From the NCBI GenBank assembly GCA_900554255.1, contig USGN01000018.1, forward strand, positions 1 through 12,181: a stretch of DNA of 12,181 nucleotides. The letters run 5' to 3'. The notes beneath the pieces were generated by a model. The model did not search any database. It was given only the letters and a program-made list of their open reading frames with translations, and had not been told where the DNA came from. A program made the position numbers and the translations under genes. Below are positions 9,508 through 12,181 of this stretch, in pieces. Each line of letters opens with the position of its first letter. Position 1 is the first letter of the stretch. Source of the stretch: an uncultured Collinsella sp. Its GTDB lineage: Bacteria > Actinomycetota > Coriobacteriia > Coriobacteriales > Coriobacteriaceae.

Positions 9508-10215
9508 ATGACTGACCAAGTTTTTGACAGAGCGCAGCTGGCCGAAGCCGTCGGCAACGATATTGCCGACATGGCCCATTTTTGGATGCTGCGGAAGTTC
9601 CAGTTTTTGGAGCCGGCGCGCGAACAGTTCGAGATCATTGTCGACCCGTGGCTCAGCTATTGCACCGAGCCTTCGCAAAACGAAATCATGGCCTACAACA
9701 TGGCATTTACCGATTGGCTGCTCTTCGAGCGCCCCTATCGCCATGGCAAGACGCTGCTCGAGCTGTATGTTGAAGAGCCGCCGGCATCGCTTTCGCCCGC
9801 CTCGCTCAAGCGGCTCGAGCAGGTACGCGACACGCAGTATTTCTCGCGCTTTGGTATTTTGGACAAGGATCCTGCGAACGGCATGGTTGCGCTGAAGGAT
9901 ACGCGCACCGATCGTCGCTTTGATGTCTACGACCCGCATATCGTGCAAAAGGAGCATTGGAGCGACGGCGCGATTGCGGTGCGCCTCGCCTGCATCGACG
10001 ATGTTTGGCTGACGGCGGGACAGCTCTACCTGTATGACATCGCGCGCCTGAGCGACACGGCGGTCGACGGGCCGGGCGCGGTGCATCCCGAGGACCTGGA
10101 AGATGGTTTCGACACCTCGTGCATCAGTTTCTTTTTGCGCCTGGTCCGCGACATCATGGGCGCCCAGGGGCGGTACGTGAAGTCGCTCAACATCTACGAG
10201 CAGGAGTGGGAGTAG
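9508..10215 (+). CDS. Conserved-looking hypothetical protein, 235 aa, function unknown
   Basis: I do not recognise this protein. It is a soluble, acidic, aromatic-rich product of 235 aa with no signal peptide or membrane segment. Visible features are an N-terminal half rich in W, F and Y (AHFWMLRKFQFLEPAREQFE, DPWLSYCTEP, YNMAFTDWLLFERPY), a helical middle (LSPASLKRLEQVRDTQYFSR), and an extended, probably beta-rich C-terminal part (FDVYDPHIVQKEHW, AIAVRLACIDDVWLTAGQLYLYDIARL). It ends in the charged EQEWE. The start is well supported by GAGGAGG at 9496-9502, 5 bp before the ATG, and codon usage resembles the housekeeping genes, so it is probably a real expressed gene. It stands alone between the glt terminator and repeat array B, and its neighbours give no hint of function. 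No terminator is seen after it other than the repeat hairpins. Confidence 0.8.
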   Translation: MTDQVFDRAQLAEAVGNDIADMAHFWMLRKFQFLEPAREQFEIIVDPWLSYCTEPSQNEIMAYNMAFTDWLLFERPYRHGKTLLELYVEEPPASLSPASLKRLEQVRDTQYFSRFGILDKDPANGMVALKDTRTDRRFDVYDPHIVQKEHWSDGAIAVRLACIDDVWLTAGQLYLYDIARLSDTAVDGPGAVHPEDLEDGFDTSCISFFLRLVRDIMGAQGRYVKSLNIYEQEWE

Positions 10216-10257
10216 GGGATGTGGCTGGTGTCGCCTGCCTTGCCTTCTGCCGTTATG

Positions 10258-10312
10258 TCTCGGTCTGTAACGTCTAGGGACCAAAAACCGGTCTACCTGT
10301 TACAGATCGAGA
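10258..10312 (+). repeat. 55-bp inverted-repeat element, copy B1
   Basis: Left arm TCTCGGTCTGTAAC (10258-10271) and right arm GTTACAGATCGAGA (10299-10312) around a 27-bp centre. The only arm difference would be a G-U pair in a + strand transcript. Confidence 0.88.
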
Positions 10313-10337
10313 CGAACGCTTGGGCGCCGCTGGTTTG

Positions 10338-10392
10338 TCTAAAACTGTAACGTTTGGGGGCCTGGAGAACGTCTAACTGTTACAGACCGAGA
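10338..10392 (+). repeat. 55-bp inverted-repeat element, copy B2 (most diverged arms)
   Basis: Left arm TCTAAAACTGTAAC (10338-10351) and right arm GTTACAGACCGAGA (10379-10392). The outer halves no longer pair well (four mismatches), but the inner CTGTAAC / GTTACAG is intact and the total length is still 55 bp. Confidence 0.85.
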
Positions 10393-10417
10393 CGTTTGGC
10401 ACCTGGTTGGGGGAATG

Positions 10418-10472
10418 TCTCAATCTGTAACATCTACAGGCCCAAATTCGACCTGCCTGTTACAGATTGAGA
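10418..10472 (+). repeat. 55-bp inverted-repeat element, copy B3
   Basis: Perfect 14-bp arms TCTCAATCTGTAAC (10418-10431) and GTTACAGATTGAGA (10459-10472), extended outward by TG and CA to 16 bp. Confidence 0.9.
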
Positions 10473-10498
10473 CAAAGGCTGGACGCGGTGCCGAACAA

Positions 10499-10553
10499 TC
10501 TAAATCTGTAACAACTAGAGGCTCAAAGACTGTCTTCCTGTTACAGATCAAGA
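10499..10553 (+). repeat. 55-bp inverted-repeat element, copy B4
   Basis: Left arm TCTAAATCTGTAAC (10499-10512) and right arm GTTACAGATCAAGA (10540-10553), with two arm mismatches. It lies immediately upstream of the ribosome-binding region of the nuclease-like gene. Confidence 0.87.
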
Positions 10554-10562
10554 CATTTGTCA

Positions 10563-10569
10563 GCGGAGG
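10563..10569 (+). promoter_or_regulatory. Ribosome-binding site deciding the nuclease-like gene start
   Basis: GCGGAGG lies 5 bp before an in-frame GTG (10575) and 11 bp before an in-frame ATG (10581). It lies inside the longest possible frame, which begins with TTG at 10557. That TTG has only repeat B4 upstream and no ribosome site, so it is unlikely to be the start. Confidence 0.55.
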
Positions 10570-10580
10570 CAACGGTGACG

Positions 10581-11651
10581 ATGGCCCATTTGTCTGACGT
10601 GGCGGTGATGAAAGTGCCTAATACCGTTCTCAAACACAAACATGCGACTCGCAACACGTTGGCGCGGAATAGAATGCTCGCGCGGCTAACGGAGACGGCC
10701 AAGCAAGGTGCGCTGCTCGCAACGCATGACAATACCGAGCTCATGTGGCTGCGACGCCATGTTGGAACCGACGATATCGCGGAGCCCGAGCCGTACCTGT
10801 TCTGTTTTCAGCATGATTGGGATGCATTGACGCCGGCGGAGCGAGCGCTGAGGACTATCAAAGGGCTTGCGGAATTTCATCCCGATTGGGCGTTTTGGGG
10901 CTATGACGCGGCGCTTTTGTGGGGTTTGGAGGTGCTGAATGATCTGCTCGGGCCGCGCTTTCTTGTTAAGACGGGTTGTTCGGTGACGTTGAGCGGCGGG
11001 TGCAGGTTGTTGCGTCCGCAGATGGCGGGCGCGCTCGAGCGTGTTGATGGCGTGCGGGTGACGTCGTTTTGGCGCACGGTGGAGGATTGCTTACTGCGTG
11101 CGCCGTTCTCCTACGGGTTGGCGATTGCCGATTCTGCGCTGCGGGCGAAAGGCGTATCACGTTGGGATTTGTGCGAGCGCCTCCGCGCCGATTGCGAGGG
11201 CAGGCGAGGGTATCGCAGGGCACAGGTGATTGCGTCGTATGCGGACGGGCTGTCCGAAAACGGCGGCGAGTCTCGGTTCCGAGCGTTCTTTATTGCGTAC
11301 GGCTTTCCAGTTCCGGAGCTGCAGGTGGAGTTTCGCGACCCGCTCGATTCGAGCCAGGTGTTTCGGGTTGATTATTTCTGGAGGCTCGAGGATGGGACAT
11401 GTGTCATCGGCGAGCTCGACGGGAAGGGAAAGTATACCCTGCAGGATGGTGGGGATCGGGGGTCGGTCGACCCATTCGTGGCAGAACGTCAGCGAGAGTC
11501 TCATCTGACGATGCTCGGGCACAAGGTGCTTCGGTTTACGTTTGATGAACTCAAGAACCCGGGGAAGCTGGCTGAAAAGATGAGACTGGCGGGAATTCAA
11601 CAGCGGGCCGATCTGGCTGAGGAATGGAGACGCCAGTGGTATGGGCGCTGA
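10581..11651 (+). CDS. AbiEi-like protein with C-terminal PD-(D/E)XK (DUF559/Vsr-like) nuclease fold
   Basis: A soluble protein of about 356 aa (numbered from ATG 10581; GTG 10575 is equally possible). The N-terminal two thirds resemble the AbiEi-type antitoxin/regulator proteins of actinobacteria: a basic helical start (RNRMLARLTETAKQGALLAT), then EPEPYLF, LRTIKGLAEFHPDWAFWGYDAALLWGLEV and a VTSFWRTVEDCL segment. The C-terminal part resembles the DUF559/Vsr-like endonuclease fold, with E230 in ESRFR, D264 in RVDYFW and E278-x-D-G-K282 in GELDGKGKY, followed by RQRESHLTMLGHKVLRFTFDEL. The expected active-site acids and lysine are all present. No AbiEii-type nucleotidyltransferase toxin gene is adjacent. 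Codon use differs from the neighbours: many AGA, AGG, CGA, CGG, TTG and AAA codons and GCG-rich alanine, suggesting transfer or low expression. Four repeat elements precede it and one follows 9 bp after the stop. Family assignment is from recalled patterns; activity is inferred. Confidence 0.72.
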   Translation: MAHLSDVAVMKVPNTVLKHKHATRNTLARNRMLARLTETAKQGALLATHDNTELMWLRRHVGTDDIAEPEPYLFCFQHDWDALTPAERALRTIKGLAEFHPDWAFWGYDAALLWGLEVLNDLLGPRFLVKTGCSVTLSGGCRLLRPQMAGALERVDGVRVTSFWRTVEDCLLRAPFSYGLAIADSALRAKGVSRWDLCERLRADCEGRRGYRRAQVIASYADGLSENGGESRFRAFFIAYGFPVPELQVEFRDPLDSSQVFRVDYFWRLEDGTCVIGELDGKGKYTLQDGGDRGSVDPFVAERQRESHLTMLGHKVLRFTFDELKNPGKLAEKMRLAGIQQRADLAEEWRRQWYGR

Positions 11652-11660
11652 GAGGTTTTG

Positions 11661-11715
11661 TCTCGATCTGTAACATCAGGGGGCCCAATAACCCAGTACC
11701 TGTTACAGATTGAGA
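11661..11715 (+). repeat. 55-bp inverted-repeat element, copy C1
   Basis: Left arm TCTCGATCTGTAAC (11661-11674) and right arm GTTACAGATTGAGA (11702-11715) around a 27-bp centre containing GGGCCC. The one arm difference would be a G-U pair in RNA. It starts 9 bp after the nuclease-like gene's stop and faces the same way as the others. No T-run follows, so it is not a classical terminator. Confidence 0.88.
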
Positions 11716-11795
11716 CATTTCCTTGGTTTCGCTGGGGTGGGACTGCAACGTATTCCGTCCCCCACATCCCCTCTTCCCTCCGTTAACCGATATGC

Positions 11796-11826
11796 TCGAC
11801 TTTAGGTCGCTGCATTAGGTGATAAT
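11796..11826 (+). promoter_or_regulatory. Possible promoter of the amidohydrolase gene
   Basis: A good -10 box GATAAT (11821-11826) has a weak -35 candidate TCGACT (11796-11801) at a long 19-bp spacing. It sits 39 bp upstream of the ATG. Support is sequence similarity only. Confidence 0.3.
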
Positions 11827-11865
11827 GGACAAATGTTCAAGTTAATCGTGAGGGAGGAGTTCGAT

Positions 11866-12181
11866 ATGGCGTCTGCCGATCGTCCCACATTGTTTATCAA
11901 TGCGACCGTCCTGGATGGTTCGGAACATATGGAGCCGCAGCCCGATATGGCCGTGGCTGTCGAGCGTGGCATCATCACCTGGATGGGACCGAGCGCCGTG
12001 GCCCAAGCTCCGGCGGGTGCCGAGGTCATCGACCTGGCAGGTGCGTATCTCATGCCGGGTCTCATCAATATGCACGTGCATCTGTGCGGTTCGGGCAAAC
12101 CGGTCTCGGCGGGAGATGCCGGCGCGCTGATGAAGAAGCTCGACAATCCCGTGGGCCGCGCCATCGTGCGCCATATCCTCA
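11866..12181 (+). CDS. Amidohydrolase family protein (3'-truncated by window edge)
   Basis: The first 105 codons of a cytoplasmic metal-dependent hydrolase of the amidohydrolase superfamily. The opening strand region (LFINATVLDGSEHMEPQPD, then ITWMGP and EVIDLAGAYLMPGLI) is the small beta domain typical of imidazolonepropionase- and Xaa-Pro-dipeptidase-like members. It is followed by the metal-binding HxH motif in NMHVHLCGSGKP (H70, H72). The remaining ligands (Lys/His/His/Asp) lie beyond the window, so substrate cannot be assigned. The start is chosen for AGGGAGGAG (11851-11859), 6 bp before the ATG. In-frame upstream starts at 11833 (ATG) and 11848 (GTG) have no such site. It is likely transcribed on its own from a promoter near 11796-11826. 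Confidence 0.85.
   Translation, partial: MASADRPTLFINATVLDGSEHMEPQPDMAVAVERGIITWMGPSAVAQAPAGAEVIDLAGAYLMPGLINMHVHLCGSGKPVSAGDAGALMKKLDNPVGRAIVRHIL

Larger units (their letters stand above)
10258..10553 (+). repeat. Array B: four 55-bp inverted-repeat elements at 80/80/81-bp intervals
   Basis: Four elements start at 10258, 10338, 10418 and 10499, separated by spacers of 25, 25 and 26 bp that are not alike. All face the same way as array A. The array fills most of the gap between the 235-aa gene and the nuclease-like gene, ending 10 bp before the latter's ribosome site, so it must lie over or next to that gene's promoter. Confidence 0.9.

Noticed and set aside
9194..9511. 105-codon + strand frame before the 235-aa gene
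   Set aside because: It begins within the terminator hairpin, lacks a ribosome site, overlaps the next gene's start and has a composition unlike local proteins.
10258..10553. Array B as a CRISPR array
   Set aside because: The conserved parts are short inverted arms in alternating orientation, centres and spacers are both variable but of fixed length, true identical direct repeats are missing, and no cas genes are present.
10415..10597. 60-codon frame over repeat copies B3 and B4 as a real gene
   Set aside because: It is explained by two repeat units with an 81-bp step, has no ribosome site and overlaps the start of the nuclease-like gene.
11737..11765. GTGGGAC ... GTCCCCCAC stem as a terminator for the nuclease-like gene
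   Set aside because: The right arm needs bulges to pair and no T-run follows, so terminator function is not supported.

Overview
The window looks like a chromosomal segment of a high-GC Gram-positive gut actinobacterium of the Coriobacteriia, most likely Collinsella or a close relative. I infer this from the strongly C/G-ending codons, the purine-rich Shine-Dalgarno sites, the lactose-type PTS with its GH1 phosphoglycosidase, and the protein families present. No database was consulted, so the genus is an opinion. All supported genes lie on the + strand. The long antisense frames are by-products of GC-rich codon usage.

Layout. (1) 2-2545 is a sugar operon: the 3' part of a lactose-family PTS EIICB gene (lacE-like), an intercistronic stem-loop, a 6-phospho-beta-galactosidase gene (lacG), and a clear intrinsic terminator. 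The PTS imports and phosphorylates lactose or a similar beta-galactoside, and LacG splits the phosphorylated disaccharide. (2) 2546-2968 is an intergenic region with three copies of a 55-bp inverted-repeat element at exactly 80-bp intervals, an apparent leftover 3' end of a gene on the minus strand, and the leader of the next operon. (3) 2969-9219 is gltB-gltD, the two subunits of glutamate synthase, closed by a strong terminator. (4) 9220-9507 holds no gene I can support. (5) 9508-10215 is an unrecognised soluble protein of 235 aa. (6) 10258-11715 has four more 55-bp elements, then a gene for a protein with an AbiEi-like front and a PD-(D/E)XK nuclease-like back, then an eighth element 9 bp after its stop codon. 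(7) From 11866 to the window end is the start of an amidohydrolase gene.

The most unusual content is the repeat family. There are eight copies at three places, all in the same orientation and all exactly 55 bp long. Each has 14-bp inverted arms whose inner 7 bp (CTGTAAC / GTTACAG) are identical in all sixteen arms, around a 27-bp centre that varies much more. Within an array the copies start 80, 80, 80, 80 and 81 bp apart. The nuclease-like gene is bracketed by these elements and has codon usage unlike its neighbours. I propose, as inference only, that its product may act on or be regulated through the repeats.
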